The notes under the pieces were generated by a model that made no database searches, had not been told where the DNA came from, and was given only the letters and a program-made list of their open reading frames with translations. Positions 1-8,138 of a stretch of 24,310 nt of DNA are shown piece by piece; the stretch's first letter is position 1; every line of letters starts with the position of its first letter. This DNA is from an uncultured Clostridia bacterium (lineage in GTDB: Bacteria > Bacillota > Clostridia > Christensenellales > Borkfalkiaceae), in contig CAUHGY010000024.1 in assembly GCA_959605945.1 (NCBI GenBank), forward strand, positions 1-24,310. Direction: 5' to 3'. A program made the translations under genes and the position numbers.

Positions 1-372
1 AGGCTGTCGCCTTGCTTTTTGCCTTACGGCAAAATACGGGTTTAGTTGAAACACTGCGCTCGAAAACCCTTGCAAGCAAGTTTTCTCGCTTGTATTATAT
101 CACAAACTGTTGCAAAATAGTAGATTTTACGGGCAACTTTCTTTGCCGGCAGGTTAATGTTCATGAAAAAGCAAGGCTTATTTTTGAATATATATGTGCG
201 TTGGAAAATTTTAAAAAAAGTTTTTTAAAAAATTTTTCTGAATATCTATGCGATATGGAATAAGAACCGATCGATGAACATATCTTTTATTGATGCGGGA
301 TAACCCGTATAAGACAAAAATCAACATAATTCGCTATATTGTATTAAAATAATTTCAAGGGGATAGGATATA
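1..372. other. Intergenic region, no supported gene
   Basis: An open frame at 12-263 has no ribosome binding site, is rich in low-complexity Phe/Lys/Asn codons and resembles nothing I recognise, so I treat this stretch as non-coding. It holds a small hairpin at 17-34 (7-bp stem, TTAC loop) that could be the end of an upstream transcript. There is also a weak hairpin at 73-92 and a CGGG/CCCG hairpin around 297-306. The last 60 bases are AT-rich and should carry the promoter of the deacetylase gene, but I see no convincing -35/-10 pair. Confidence 0.5.
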
Positions 373-1137
373 ATGGGGTTTGTCATCCACGGGAAAAAAT
401 TACTTGCGACGATAGCTGTTATACTTTGCGGTTTGATTTGCGGTATTACTCTCGGAAAGACAGGCGCCTATGCTGTTTTTTATAACGGCAATTTAAAAAA
501 ACTTCCTATCTATTCGGTTCAGACGGACGAGAAAAAAGTGGCAATTTCTTTTGATTGTGCTTGGGGAGTGGATTATACCGACAAATTATTGGATATAATG
601 AAAGAAGAGAACGTTCCCTGCACTTTTTTTATGGTTGAATTCTGGACGGAAAAATATCCCGAATATGTCAGAAAAATTGACGAGAACGGTCATGAAATAG
701 GCACTCATTCCGCAACGCATCCGGAAATGAGCAAATTGGGTAAAGCGGCTATAGAAAAGGAACTTACAACGTCGTCACAGGCAATAACGGCGATAACCGG
801 CAAAAAAGTGGAGGTGTTTCGTCCGCCGTTCGGCGATTATGACGATCTTCTCATAGATACCGCTGCGGAATTGGGGCTTTATACCATTCAATGGGACGTT
901 GACAGTCTGGATTGGAAAGATTTGTCTGCGTCTGAAATACAGAAACGCGTTTTATCGCGCGTTAAAAACGGTTCGATAGTGCTTTTTCACAACAACGGGC
1001 TGCACACTGCGGAAGCTTTGCCCGGAATAATAAGGTCGTTAAAGCAAGACGGCTATGAATTTGTGAGAATAGGCGATCTGATATACAGGGATAATTACCG
1101 CATGGCGGTAGACGGCACCCAGATTAAAAACAGTTGA
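373..1137 (+). CDS. pdaB: PdaB-like polysaccharide deacetylase (CE4 family)
   Basis: This is a membrane-anchored or secreted NodB-type deacetylase of 254 residues. An N-terminal hydrophobic segment (about residues 9-34) acts as signal or anchor. The CE4 motifs are visible in order: SFDCAWG (motif 1), HSATHP (motif 2, metal-binding His pair), RPPFGDYD (motif 3), DVDSLDW (motif 4) and IVLFHNNG (motif 5). In most CE4 enzymes motif 1 has two Asp residues. Here the second is Cys, similar to the FDAAWG form of PdaB-type sporulation proteins, which is why I favour PdaB over PdaA. The ATG at 373 follows an AAGGGG site at 358-363. The family acts on peptidoglycan or a related cell-wall polymer outside the membrane. 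The family call is secure. The sporulation role is inferred, because no other spore gene lies beside it. An SSB-like gene follows after 21 bases and may be co-transcribed. Confidence 0.85.
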   Translation: MGFVIHGKKLLATIAVILCGLICGITLGKTGAYAVFYNGNLKKLPIYSVQTDEKKVAISFDCAWGVDYTDKLLDIMKEENVPCTFFMVEFWTEKYPEYVRKIDENGHEIGTHSATHPEMSKLGKAAIEKELTTSSQAITAITGKKVEVFRPPFGDYDDLLIDTAAELGLYTIQWDVDSLDWKDLSASEIQKRVLSRVKNGSIVLFHNNGLHTAEALPGIIRSLKQDGYEFVRIGDLIYRDNYRMAVDGTQIKNS

Positions 1138-1158
1138 AATTCATTGGAGGAAGTTTAT

Positions 1159-1866
1159 ATGAACTATTTACAGGAAAAGAACAACAAAGTATTTATCAGC
1201 GGCGAAATTCTGACCGAAGCGGAATTTTCGCACGAAGTGTACGGGGAAGGATTTTACGAGATGAACGTGCTTGTCAAAAGACTTTCCGGGCAAGGAGATA
1301 TTCTTCCCGTCACAGTTTCCGAAAGACTTATTGCCGATAAAAATCTTAAAGTCGGCGTAACCGTGAATGCTCTCGGGCAATTCCGCAGTTATAACAAACT
1401 TTCAGACGGGAAAAGCAAGCTGATGCTTACGGTTTTTGTGCGTGAACTTCTTGATTCGGCGCCGATTAAAAATCCCAACAGCATAGTACTTTCCGGCTAT
1501 ATATGCAAACCGCCGGTTTACAGGACCACTCCTTTCAACAGGGAAATAGCGGATTTGCTTGTCGCCGTAAACCGTTCGTATAATAAATCGGACTATATAC
1601 CCTGCATCGCCTGGGGACGCAATGCGAGATTTGCAAAGAACCTTGCCGTCGGCGAGAAGATCGCGCTTGCCGGCAGAATACAGAGCAGAGAATATCAGAA
1701 AAGACTGTCCGACGACGATATAAAGATCATGACCGCTTACGAAGTGTCTATAAGCAAGCTTGCGGCTTATGAAAATGCGGAAAGTTTCGATCTTGACGAA
1801 GAGTTCAGCCTTACAGGCTACGGACTGAATAAACAGGTAACCGACGCTGCTTATCCGAGCAATTGA
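1159..1866 (+). CDS. Tandem OB-fold single-stranded DNA-binding protein-like
   Basis: A protein of 235 residues that appears to contain two OB-fold units. The first (about residues 8-100) is divergent. The second (about 105-205) carries the clear SSB/PriB signature: IVLSGYICKPPVYRTTP, DYIPCIAWGRNARFAKN, then VGEKIALAGRIQSREYQKR. It probably binds single-stranded DNA. Unlike canonical SSB it lacks an acidic C-terminal tip ending in DIPF and instead ends AYPSN, so recruitment of repair partners through that tip is unlikely. The start is the ATG at 1159, because GGAGG at 1146-1150 lies 8 bases upstream; a TTG at 1144 overlaps that site and is rejected. It follows the deacetylase gene closely and is terminated by the hairpin at 1891-1917. 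Confidence 0.75.
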   Translation: MNYLQEKNNKVFISGEILTEAEFSHEVYGEGFYEMNVLVKRLSGQGDILPVTVSERLIADKNLKVGVTVNALGQFRSYNKLSDGKSKLMLTVFVRELLDSAPIKNPNSIVLSGYICKPPVYRTTPFNREIADLLVAVNRSYNKSDYIPCIAWGRNARFAKNLAVGEKIALAGRIQSREYQKRLSDDDIKIMTAYEVSISKLAAYENAESFDLDEEFSLTGYGLNKQVTDAAYPSN

Positions 1867-1890
1867 TTTTAATATAAATAAAGGGGAAAA

Positions 1891-1917
1891 CCGCCCGCAC
1901 GCAAACCGTGCGGGCGG
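1891..1917 (+). terminator. Hairpin terminator after the SSB-like gene
   Basis: A perfect 11-bp GC-rich stem (1891-1901 with 1907-1917) with a CAAAC loop lies 24 bases after the SSB-like stop codon and is followed by AAAAATTT. The opposite strand has TTTT directly after the stem, so it may also stop transcription arriving from the convergent minus-strand gene. Confidence 0.7.
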
Positions 1918-1928
1918 AAAAATTTAAT

Positions 1929-1962
1929 TGTGCCCGCGGCTTTTAGTAAAGCCGCGGGCACA
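1929..1962 (-). terminator. Second strong hairpin between convergent genes
   Basis: A perfect 15-bp inverted repeat (1929-1943 with 1948-1962) with a TAGT loop lies 72 bases beyond the end of the minus-strand gene at 2034. On the minus strand it is followed by AATTAAATTTTT, an imperfect U tract. Its position suits it to ending the minus-strand transcript. The strand assignment is inferred. Confidence 0.55.
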
Positions 1963-2033
1963 TAGTTTATGAATTGTTTTTAGCTTTTATGTATTTCTTT
2001 AATTTGCTTTTTTAACGGTAAGACGGAGATTTT

Positions 2034-4640
2034 TTATAATTCGCCGTTTTTCTTTTTCATTATAAAATATATTCCCGTGACGCAAACCGAAAGCGTTACA
2101 AGAAGAATTATAATGACGTTTCGTATCGTGGTATCGGGCACATGCCGTATAGCGGAACCGGGGATAAAACCGTTTTCCCAACTGCCGTCTGCAAGATAAG
2201 ATACGTATGCGATTCCGTCTTTCTCGGAATAAAATTTTACCGTCTCGCCGTCTTTCAGATTGTAAACGGTGTTGCCGTTTTCATCTGTTACGGGGACCGC
2301 GTCGACTGTCACGAAAGAAAAATCTTCGCGTATGAAATCTTCGGAAAGACGCAGCGCGGTGAAATTTACGGGCACATATCCGCCGACCGTTTTGCCGTTG
2401 ACGTCTATCTCCGCGAAATAAAATTCTTTGCCGAGAAACTCCGCTATATGCCGTACGTTTAACCGTGTTTTTTTATCGAGCCGCAACACGTTTTCTCCTT
2501 CGCGCAGACAGAAAGCGTCGTTTTTGGTAAGTATAGGCAGGTAATACATGCTGACGTCCGTAGCAACGAAAGCAACATCCGCAGGGGAGTCTGATTTTAC
2601 ATTTTTTTCTTCAAGGTCTTTTTTGTTTACGATCACTATTTCTGCATTGCCGTCTGTTTGACCGCCGAGAACATAGAAATCGCCGAGAGCTTCTGAAATC
2701 AGAACAAGTTCATCAGGCTCTTTTTTAAGTCCGCCGAACGAAAAATAAGTTTCATCGGCGGTTACGGAGTAAATATTTTTGCCGTCGGCGGGAGTAAATA
2801 CTTTCAGGGCGTCCGGATCGGCGCTTTCTCCCGTTATGGCAAAATCGTCAGGGACCGCCATGGCGTCGATTGCCGCGTTGGGAAGAGCCGAAGTCACGAA
2901 TATAGTTTCTTCGCCGTCTATCGAGAAGTAAACTTCCTTTTTATCGAAATTCATGGCGAACGAAGAAAAATCAGCGTTTAAGCCTTCAAGATCGTGAGAT
3001 AATATATATTCTTCGGCGGAGACGCGTCCGCCGTTATAATGCCAGACCGATGTCTCCGTCAGAGCGAACAGGTCGCCGCAGAGATCCGTGGCGAGTTTTA
3101 CTATCTGTTGGTTCTGCGGGGCATCGAGTGGCGTTTTTGCGAAATTATTTTGAGCATCAAAGAAAATAAGGTTTCCGTTTATGTCTGCGGCATATATGTT
3201 TCCGTCGACATCCGTTGCGATAAGAGGATTGCGTTCGATATCGTTGACGACGGGTTCCGAAATAAGTTTCGTTGCCGTATGGCCGAGTTCTTCTATGCGG
3301 TAGAAAAGCGTATTGAAATTATTGTCTATAAGCTGCGAAGTTACAATATAATAATAACCGCTCTGGTATGTTATGTCGGAAATAGAATAGTTTGCGTTGT
3401 TTTCTTCAAATTCGATTGCTGTCAGTGTTTTTTCGCCTGCAAAATCCTTAATCGCCGTGCTGCCGTCGGCATATTTCAAAAGAGCGGTGCCGTTGCCGAG
3501 GGCAAAGTCGACGGGAAGTCCCGTCAAACCCTGTTCGGAGTCGCTTAAATCGTTTGCAAGGTAATTGGAGAATGTTTTCTGCCCGTCTGCGGTGTCTATC
3601 AGAGTCAGCTTATAATCGTCAAGCACGGCGACAATATCGCCGTATCTTTCCATATTGACGTTATTGCCTCCTATGCGGTTATAAGCGGTTTTGCCCTTCG
3701 CTATTGCAAAGCCCGTAAAAACAAGTTTGTCGTTTTTGACTGAAAATTCCTGCACGGCGTCCATTTCGGAATCAGCTATGAGCAGATTATCTCCTTTGAA
3801 TGACAGCATTTCGGGAGAGCGGAAAGTGCCGAGTTCGAAACCGACGGTGTCGCTTGTAAGTTCGACGGGATCGCCGCCGGAGACGGCAAGACTGAATATT
3901 CTGGTGCCGTTTCTGTAATAGACGAAATCATTGTTTGCCGTTATGCTGTCTGCCTGCACTCCGTTAAGAAGCAGCTGTTCGTCGCTGAATGACACGTTGT
4001 TTTTGAAAAGCAAGCCGTTTGTGTCCGTGCCCGTAAAGAAAAATATTTCGTCGTTATCGTTAATGGCGACGGGGTATTTGTCGTGAGCAACGGCTTCTTT
4101 TGTAATGGGTTTGGCAAATTCGCCGTTCTCCGCGGAATACTCGTTGATATAGATTGTTCCCGCAGAAACGCGTATAAGATAGTTGCCGTTAAAATCAAAA
4201 AAAGTACCGCCGCCGATGCTTTGCATAGTATGTTCGGACGAACTGTCGTTTACATTATCGAGAGTCCAGACATTGCTTTCTTCAAGCACTAAGAGCGTGT
4301 TTTCATCGAGATATTTGATCTGTTTCAAAGAGGAAAAAGGGGTGGAGCTGTCGTCGTTTGCGCCTGTGTATTCGCCGATGACGAAAGTTTCGCCGTTTTC
4401 AGGGAAAATCCGAATGGTGTTTTCTTCTATCACCGCATAATTTCCGTCGTAATAGCAGGCGTTCTTGGGTGAATTCAGATTAAAATATTCTATGCTGCTT
4501 GCAGGATTATAAAGCGTGAGAAAAACGCTTTCTCCCTGTGCCGAGACCTTGAAAACGGCAGACGAAATAAAACAAAGCGCCGAGATAAGAGCAAATACTG
4601 TTATCAATATTTTTAACTTTTGTGTTCTTTGTATATTCAT
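2034..4640 (-). CDS. Large membrane-anchored surface protein, beta-propeller-like with C-terminal SH3-like repeats
   Basis: A protein of 868 residues with no recognised family name. It has an N-terminal hydrophobic signal or anchor (about residues 9-33, ending near VSAQG) and a C-terminal transmembrane helix (about 835-858) followed by a short basic tail, KKKNGEL. Most of the protein should therefore lie outside the cell. The body (about 40-650) is made of short repeated beta-type units such as NYAVIEENTIRIF and DGNIYAADINGNLIFFD, typical of propeller folds of the NHL/WD type. Near the C-terminus are two SH3-like units, ending GGYVPVNFTAL and NGFIPGSAIRHVP. The start at 4640 precedes a plausible signal sequence, but I see no good Shine-Dalgarno site. 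Its topology (signal, SH3-like unit, C-terminal helix) is shared with the smaller protein encoded at 5884-6603, so the two may work together at the cell surface. The function is unknown. Confidence 0.7.
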   Translation of the reverse strand: MNIQRTQKLKILITVFALISALCFISSAVFKVSAQGESVFLTLYNPASSIEYFNLNSPKNACYYDGNYAVIEENTIRIFPENGETFVIGEYTGANDDSSTPFSSLKQIKYLDENTLLVLEESNVWTLDNVNDSSSEHTMQSIGGGTFFDFNGNYLIRVSAGTIYINEYSAENGEFAKPITKEAVAHDKYPVAINDNDEIFFFTGTDTNGLLFKNNVSFSDEQLLLNGVQADSITANNDFVYYRNGTRIFSLAVSGGDPVELTSDTVGFELGTFRSPEMLSFKGDNLLIADSEMDAVQEFSVKNDKLVFTGFAIAKGKTAYNRIGGNNVNMERYGDIVAVLDDYKLTLIDTADGQKTFSNYLANDLSDSEQGLTGLPVDFALGNGTALLKYADGSTAIKDFAGEKTLTAIEFEENNANYSISDITYQSGYYYIVTSQLIDNNFNTLFYRIEELGHTATKLISEPVVNDIERNPLIATDVDGNIYAADINGNLIFFDAQNNFAKTPLDAPQNQQIVKLATDLCGDLFALTETSVWHYNGGRVSAEEYILSHDLEGLNADFSSFAMNFDKKEVYFSIDGEETIFVTSALPNAAIDAMAVPDDFAITGESADPDALKVFTPADGKNIYSVTADETYFSFGGLKKEPDELVLISEALGDFYVLGGQTDGNAEIVIVNKKDLEEKNVKSDSPADVAFVATDVSMYYLPILTKNDAFCLREGENVLRLDKKTRLNVRHIAEFLGKEFYFAEIDVNGKTVGGYVPVNFTALRLSEDFIREDFSFVTVDAVPVTDENGNTVYNLKDGETVKFYSEKDGIAYVSYLADGSWENGFIPGSAIRHVPDTTIRNVIIILLVTLSVCVTGIYFIMKKKNGEL

Positions 4641-5010
4641 AATTACTATATTAACATATTAATCGCGATTTGTACATTATAAAATTAAATAAATCCGAAA
4701 AATTTTTTCAGGCATATTTTTACAAACTCTCCCTGCGGCCGGAAAAGCGGCTGTTTATATTCCGACAAAACTGAAAAACGTATTATTCTGAAAGTTTAGA
4801 AAAGAGCCAGGGCAGGGGAAAAATTTTTGGCAGGAAAAATTTTCCATATATGACAGGGCGTTGACAAATCGTTGTGTTAATATAAAACAAACAAATGTTC
4901 GGAATACGGCATTTTACACCTGAATATGGCGACAGTCAACGGCTTTATGACAGAAAAAACAAATTTATGTACAAAATATTTTATTATTGAACAAAAATCG
5001 ACATAAATTA
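4641..5010. other. Divergent intergenic region
   Basis: About 370 AT-rich bases between the minus-strand surface gene and the promoter at 5011. A TATAAT hexamer on the minus strand (4676-4681) could serve the surface gene, but I find no matching -35. A TTGACA at 4861-4866 lacks a -10 at proper spacing. A spaced direct repeat lies at 4811-4843. No coding region is supported. Confidence 0.5.
4811..4843. repeat. Tandem direct repeat with A/T tract
   Basis: The motif GGCAGG followed by AAAAATTTT occurs twice at an 18-base period: GGCAGG at 4811-4816 and 4829-4834, each followed by A5-T4/T5, with two extra G in the first copy. It could be a paired binding site or an intrinsically bent element. 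There is no direct evidence of function. Confidence 0.4.
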
Positions 5011-5039
5011 TTGACATGCGCCATTAGCGACCATATAAT
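5011..5039 (+). promoter_or_regulatory. Perfect consensus sigma-70/sigma-A promoter
   Basis: TTGACA at 5011-5016 and TATAAT at 5034-5039 are separated by exactly 17 bases, matching the vegetative consensus at all twelve positions. Transcription should begin near 5046, giving a leader of about 34 bases before the ATG at 5080. This promoter also decides the start of the downstream gene. Confidence 0.85.
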
Positions 5040-5079
5040 AAGGGTGCTTACGGAAATTTCGAGCAATAGGAGAAACGTT

Positions 5080-5652
5080 ATGAAAATTAATTATGCCAAA
5101 ACAATTTTATACGCTTACGCGAATATCGAAAGCGTCATTGAACAGATAGACGAGCTGGTAGAAAAAAGCGCGCTTTCGTCAATGTGCGATTTTCGCCCGG
5201 CTATGGAACAATATCAGAAAATTCTCGCTTTCACCGAACAAAAAGACGTGCTTATAGAGCTGAAAATTGTTGCGGACGGCGTGCTTGAAAAGTTTTCTTC
5301 TTATGAGCTCGAGTGTATGGACTATAAATATTTTAAGCGTGTTGACAGAGAATATTATAACAATTTCGATGCGGTAAGCCGCGCATACTTCCGTGCTCAG
5401 ATAAAGATTGCCGAAAAATTTGCCAGGCGTATGGAATACGCGGGCATTGACGACTTGTGGTTTGAAAACAAGTGTCTGAAAATCGATTTTTTCAGAGAAC
5501 TTCTGAAACTTGTAAAGGAACGCGAAAAAAAGTGTGCAAAGAAAAAAGCACCGGAATGTGCGAATATGTGCAAAAAAACTGTCGGCAGAAGATATTTCGG
5601 CGACAGTCCTTCGGCGAGACGTTCCGTGTCGGAATACAGCTCGATGCGTTGA
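5080..5652 (+). CDS. Small helical protein, possibly ArpU/RinA-like regulator
   Basis: A protein of 190 residues that I do not firmly recognise. The ATG at 5080 is chosen because AGGAGA lies at 5068-5073 and the consensus promoter ends at 5039; the frame is open back to 4987, but that part precedes the promoter. The protein is almost entirely helical, with a basic Cys/Lys-rich segment (CAKKKAPECANMCKK) near the C-terminus. The middle region reads SSYELECMDYKYFKR, a gap, then SRAYFRAQIKIAEKFARR. This resembles the sigma-region-4-like helix-turn-helix of phage late regulators of the ArpU/RinA type, where an S..YFR......A..FA pattern is common. That reading is an inference from pattern only. Such regulators often sit upstream of terminase genes, and a terminase gene begins about 1 kb downstream, but a minus-strand gene intervenes. 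Confidence 0.5.
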   Translation: MKINYAKTILYAYANIESVIEQIDELVEKSALSSMCDFRPAMEQYQKILAFTEQKDVLIELKIVADGVLEKFSSYELECMDYKYFKRVDREYYNNFDAVSRAYFRAQIKIAEKFARRMEYAGIDDLWFENKCLKIDFFRELLKLVKEREKKCAKKKAPECANMCKKTVGRRYFGDSPSARRSVSEYSSMR

Positions 5653-5830
5653 CGTGTGCCTGATTTTTTAATCCGTCGATGCCGGCAGTTTTAAAAAACG
5701 CTATTTTATAAGCATATACCGCATGATTCCTGCGTTTTCGTTTTGATGCGGTTTTGGCGCAGGAAAAATAATTGCGGTTTAACTCCTGCTGTTTATAAAA
5801 TTCTTGCCGCATCACCGCGGTCAAAACGAT

Positions 5831-5847
5831 AACCGACGGTTTCGGTT
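5831..5847. terminator. Weak hairpin between convergent genes
   Basis: AACCGA (5831-5836) pairs with TCGGTT (5842-5847), giving a 6-bp stem. It is followed by TTTG on the plus strand and by ATCGTTTTG on the minus strand. It lies between the plus-strand gene ending at 5652 and the minus-strand gene ending at 5884, so it could serve either. The stem is short and the call is tentative. Confidence 0.3.
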
Positions 5848-5883
5848 TTGTGTATAAGCGGATACGTTTATACCGTACGAATG

Positions 5884-6603
5884 TTACTCGTAGTCGTTTT
5901 CATCGTAATAAGTTATCGCAGGCTGCTTCTTGTTTTTTGGGCGGAAGGCTATGAAAAGGCCTATAAGTCCGGCAAATACAAGACATACAACAATGACTAT
6001 GCGCATGCTCAAAAGATCGGATCGGGCGGGAGATTCGGGAACGGGTTTTTCCTCGGGCTCGGGAGCAAGAAAGGTCAGTTCGTTGGGGTGATCAGGCAAG
6101 GTGAACGGATAAAGCCCGCTTTCTTCGATATATCCCACGCGGTCGCCGAATCCTACGAAATAAATATATTTTCCGCTCTCGGTCATCTGTCCGAAATAAC
6201 GCATCTGCCTTTCGGGAAAAACGTAAAGCTGCGGCTTGGTAAGTTCTTTGTCGTAATATAACACCGTGCTTTGCGCCGCGGTAAGAGTCAGGTCGGCGTA
6301 CGGATCGGCGACGTCAAGACCGTCGTCGAACAGTTTGTCTTTGGGAACATAACCTTCCAGGGCCGCTCCGCCGTCATCGCCGTAACATTCGACACGGATC
6401 ATGTCTCCCGTATCGTCAAGCTGCTTTACATAATAGGTATAAGGCAGAAAGCACAGGAGATCGGTGCCGGCTGCGTCGCTGAAAAGCGGGGTGGTGGAAT
6501 CTATCACCCTGAGATACTTATATGCCTCTGCTTTGACGGCGTATGCGTCGGGGACAGCCGAAATAACGCATAGCAATACCGCAAATATAAAAAAGCGTTT
6601 CAT
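5884..6603 (-). CDS. Membrane-anchored SH3-like surface protein
   Basis: A protein of 239 residues with a classical signal peptide (MKRFFIFAVLLCVISAVPDAYA), an extracellular region and a C-terminal transmembrane helix (about residues 200-221). A short cytoplasmic tail follows, basic and then acidic, ending YYDENDYE. The outer region contains what look like two SH3-like beta units: about 25-90, ending EGYVPKDKLF, and about 105-160, ending VGYIEESGLYPF. A Pro/Glu-rich spacer (EPEEKPVPESP) leads to the membrane. The start is the ATG at 6601-6603, because GGAGGTG lies 7 bases upstream on the minus strand; longer starts ignore this site. The overall plan matches the larger protein at 2034-4640. 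SH3-like domains of this kind often bind cell wall, but no substrate can be read from the sequence. Confidence 0.7.
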   Translation of the reverse strand: MKRFFIFAVLLCVISAVPDAYAVKAEAYKYLRVIDSTTPLFSDAAGTDLLCFLPYTYYVKQLDDTGDMIRVECYGDDGGAALEGYVPKDKLFDDGLDVADPYADLTLTAAQSTVLYYDKELTKPQLYVFPERQMRYFGQMTESGKYIYFVGFGDRVGYIEESGLYPFTLPDHPNELTFLAPEPEEKPVPESPARSDLLSMRIVIVVCLVFAGLIGLFIAFRPKNKKQPAITYYDENDYE

Positions 6604-6635
6604 TAAAAGCACCTCCGTTAAAAGTTGCAACAACA

Positions 6636-6667
6636 ATTATATAGCGGGGAAAACGATATTTATGCAA
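6636..6667 (-). promoter_or_regulatory. Candidate promoter of the SH3-like gene
   Basis: On the minus strand TTGCAT (6667-6662) lies upstream of GCTATATAAT. Read with TATATA as the -10 the spacing is 18 bases; read with TATAAT (6641-6636) it is 20. The position, about 35 bases before the start codon, is reasonable. I see no equally good promoter for the plus-strand terminase gene in the same gap. Confidence 0.4.
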
Positions 6668-6701
6668 AAAAATTATCGCAAAAAAGGAAAATTTGTCTAA
6701 T

Positions 6702-8138
6702 ATGTTGGAAATCGTCAGAAGAATCCGTGAAATAGAACGCGAACAGAAAAGGCGGCGTGACAATAATCGGATTTTCCGTTACAACGCTTCGCCGCCGATA
6801 CATGAAAAACAATTGGCCTTTCACAGGTGCTTAAAGAAAAACAGATGGGTGTTTGGCGGCAACAGAAGCGGAAAAACCGAATGCGGCGCCGTGGAAGCCG
6901 TATATATTGCACGCGGTATTCATCCTTACAGAGAAAACAGAAAAAATACTTTCGGCTGGGTAGTGTCGCTTACGCGGCAGGTACAGCGCGATGTGGCTCA
7001 GGAAAAAATTCTTCGCTATCTCAATCCCGACTGGATAGACGGCGTAACCATGCTTTCCGGGAAAAAAGACAGTTTAGAGTACGGCGTTATAGATCAGATT
7101 CGGGTCAGAAACGTTTTCGGCGGTATTTCGGTGATCGGATTTAAATCCTGCGATCAGGGCAGGGAAAAATTTCAGGGAAGCTCTCTTGATTATGTGTGGT
7201 TTGACGAAGAGCCGCCGCGGGATATTTACGACGAATGCCGTATGCGCGTGCTGGACAGGTGCGGCGATATATTCGGAACGATGACGCCGCTTAAGGGACT
7301 GACTTTTATTTACGACGAGATTTTTTTAAACCGCGGCGGGTCCGATGAAGTCTGGTGCGAATTTATGGAGTGGGCGGACAATCCTTATCTTTCCGCAAAA
7401 GAGACGGAAGAACTGTCCCGAAGCCTGTCCGAAGATCAGCTTGAAAGCCGGCGTTACGGCAGGTTCAAAAGTTCATCGGGGCTGGTTTATCCGGAATTCG
7501 ACGAAAATTTTCACGTGATAGATCCTTTTCCCGTTCCGGGAGACTGGCAGGACGTGATTTCTATAGACCCCGGGCTCAATAATCCGTTGTCCGCCCATTG
7601 GTACGCGGTTGATTACGACGGCAACGTTTATGCGGTTGCGGAACATTTCGAGGCGGGTAAGGACGTTTTTTATCATTCGGAAAGAATAAAGAGCATTTCG
7701 GACGCCATAGGCTGGAAAAGAGACGGCGGCGGCAGATTGCACGCGCTTATAGATTCGGCCGCCAATCAAAGAACTCTTGCCGCCAGTAAAAGCGTGACCG
7801 AACTTTTTCTCGATTGCGGAATAATAGCGTCGCCCAAAGTCAACAAAGATCTTTTTGCCGGGATACAGCGCGTTAAAAGTTATCTGAATAAAGATAAGGG
7901 ACGGGCAAAGCTGTTTATATTCAAAAACTGCGTAAATCTCATACGGGAGCTTAAAAGTTATTGGTGGGACAACGGGGACAGCCCTAAAAAAATCGACGAC
8001 CATTGTCTTGACGAATTGAGATATTACATAATGACAAAGCCCGTAAACTCCCCGCCTAAACCATCTAAAACGGAAGTTCAGAAGGATAAGGAGAGACTGA
8101 TCAGGAAAATTTCAAATGAAAGGAAGAAAAAAAGGTAA
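6702..8138 (+). CDS. terL: Phage terminase large subunit
   Basis: The DNA-packaging ATPase and nuclease of a tailed phage, 478 residues from the ATG at 6702. The N-terminal ATPase domain shows Walker A GGNRSGKT (residues 52-59), Walker B DYVWFDEE (163-170) and the coupling motif FGTMTP (191-196). The C-terminal RNase H-like nuclease has its three acidic positions: SIDPG (D289), LIDSAA (D351) and DHCLDELRY (D437). All key residues are present and the length is normal, so the protein should be active. The start is uncertain. AAGGAA at 6684-6689 lies 12 bases before this ATG, while a TTG at 6693 is only 3 bases away. It opens the head gene cassette. The next gene overlaps its end by 23 bases, suggesting translational coupling. 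Confidence 0.93.
   Translation: MLEIVRRIREIEREQKRRRDNNRIFRYNASPPIHEKQLAFHRCLKKNRWVFGGNRSGKTECGAVEAVYIARGIHPYRENRKNTFGWVVSLTRQVQRDVAQEKILRYLNPDWIDGVTMLSGKKDSLEYGVIDQIRVRNVFGGISVIGFKSCDQGREKFQGSSLDYVWFDEEPPRDIYDECRMRVLDRCGDIFGTMTPLKGLTFIYDEIFLNRGGSDEVWCEFMEWADNPYLSAKETEELSRSLSEDQLESRRYGRFKSSSGLVYPEFDENFHVIDPFPVPGDWQDVISIDPGLNNPLSAHWYAVDYDGNVYAVAEHFEAGKDVFYHSERIKSISDAIGWKRDGGGRLHALIDSAANQRTLAASKSVTELFLDCGIIASPKVNKDLFAGIQRVKSYLNKDKGRAKLFIFKNCVNLIRELKSYWWDNGDSPKKIDDHCLDELRYYIMTKPVNSPPKPSKTEVQKDKERLIRKISNERKKKR

Noticed and set aside
12..263. 83-codon open frame at the left edge
   Set aside because: No ribosome binding site, low-complexity composition and no recognisable domain; it lies over hairpins and AT-rich intergenic sequence.
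4987..5079. Upstream extension of the gene at 5080
   Set aside because: The extra 31 codons would precede or overlap the consensus promoter and lack a ribosome binding site.
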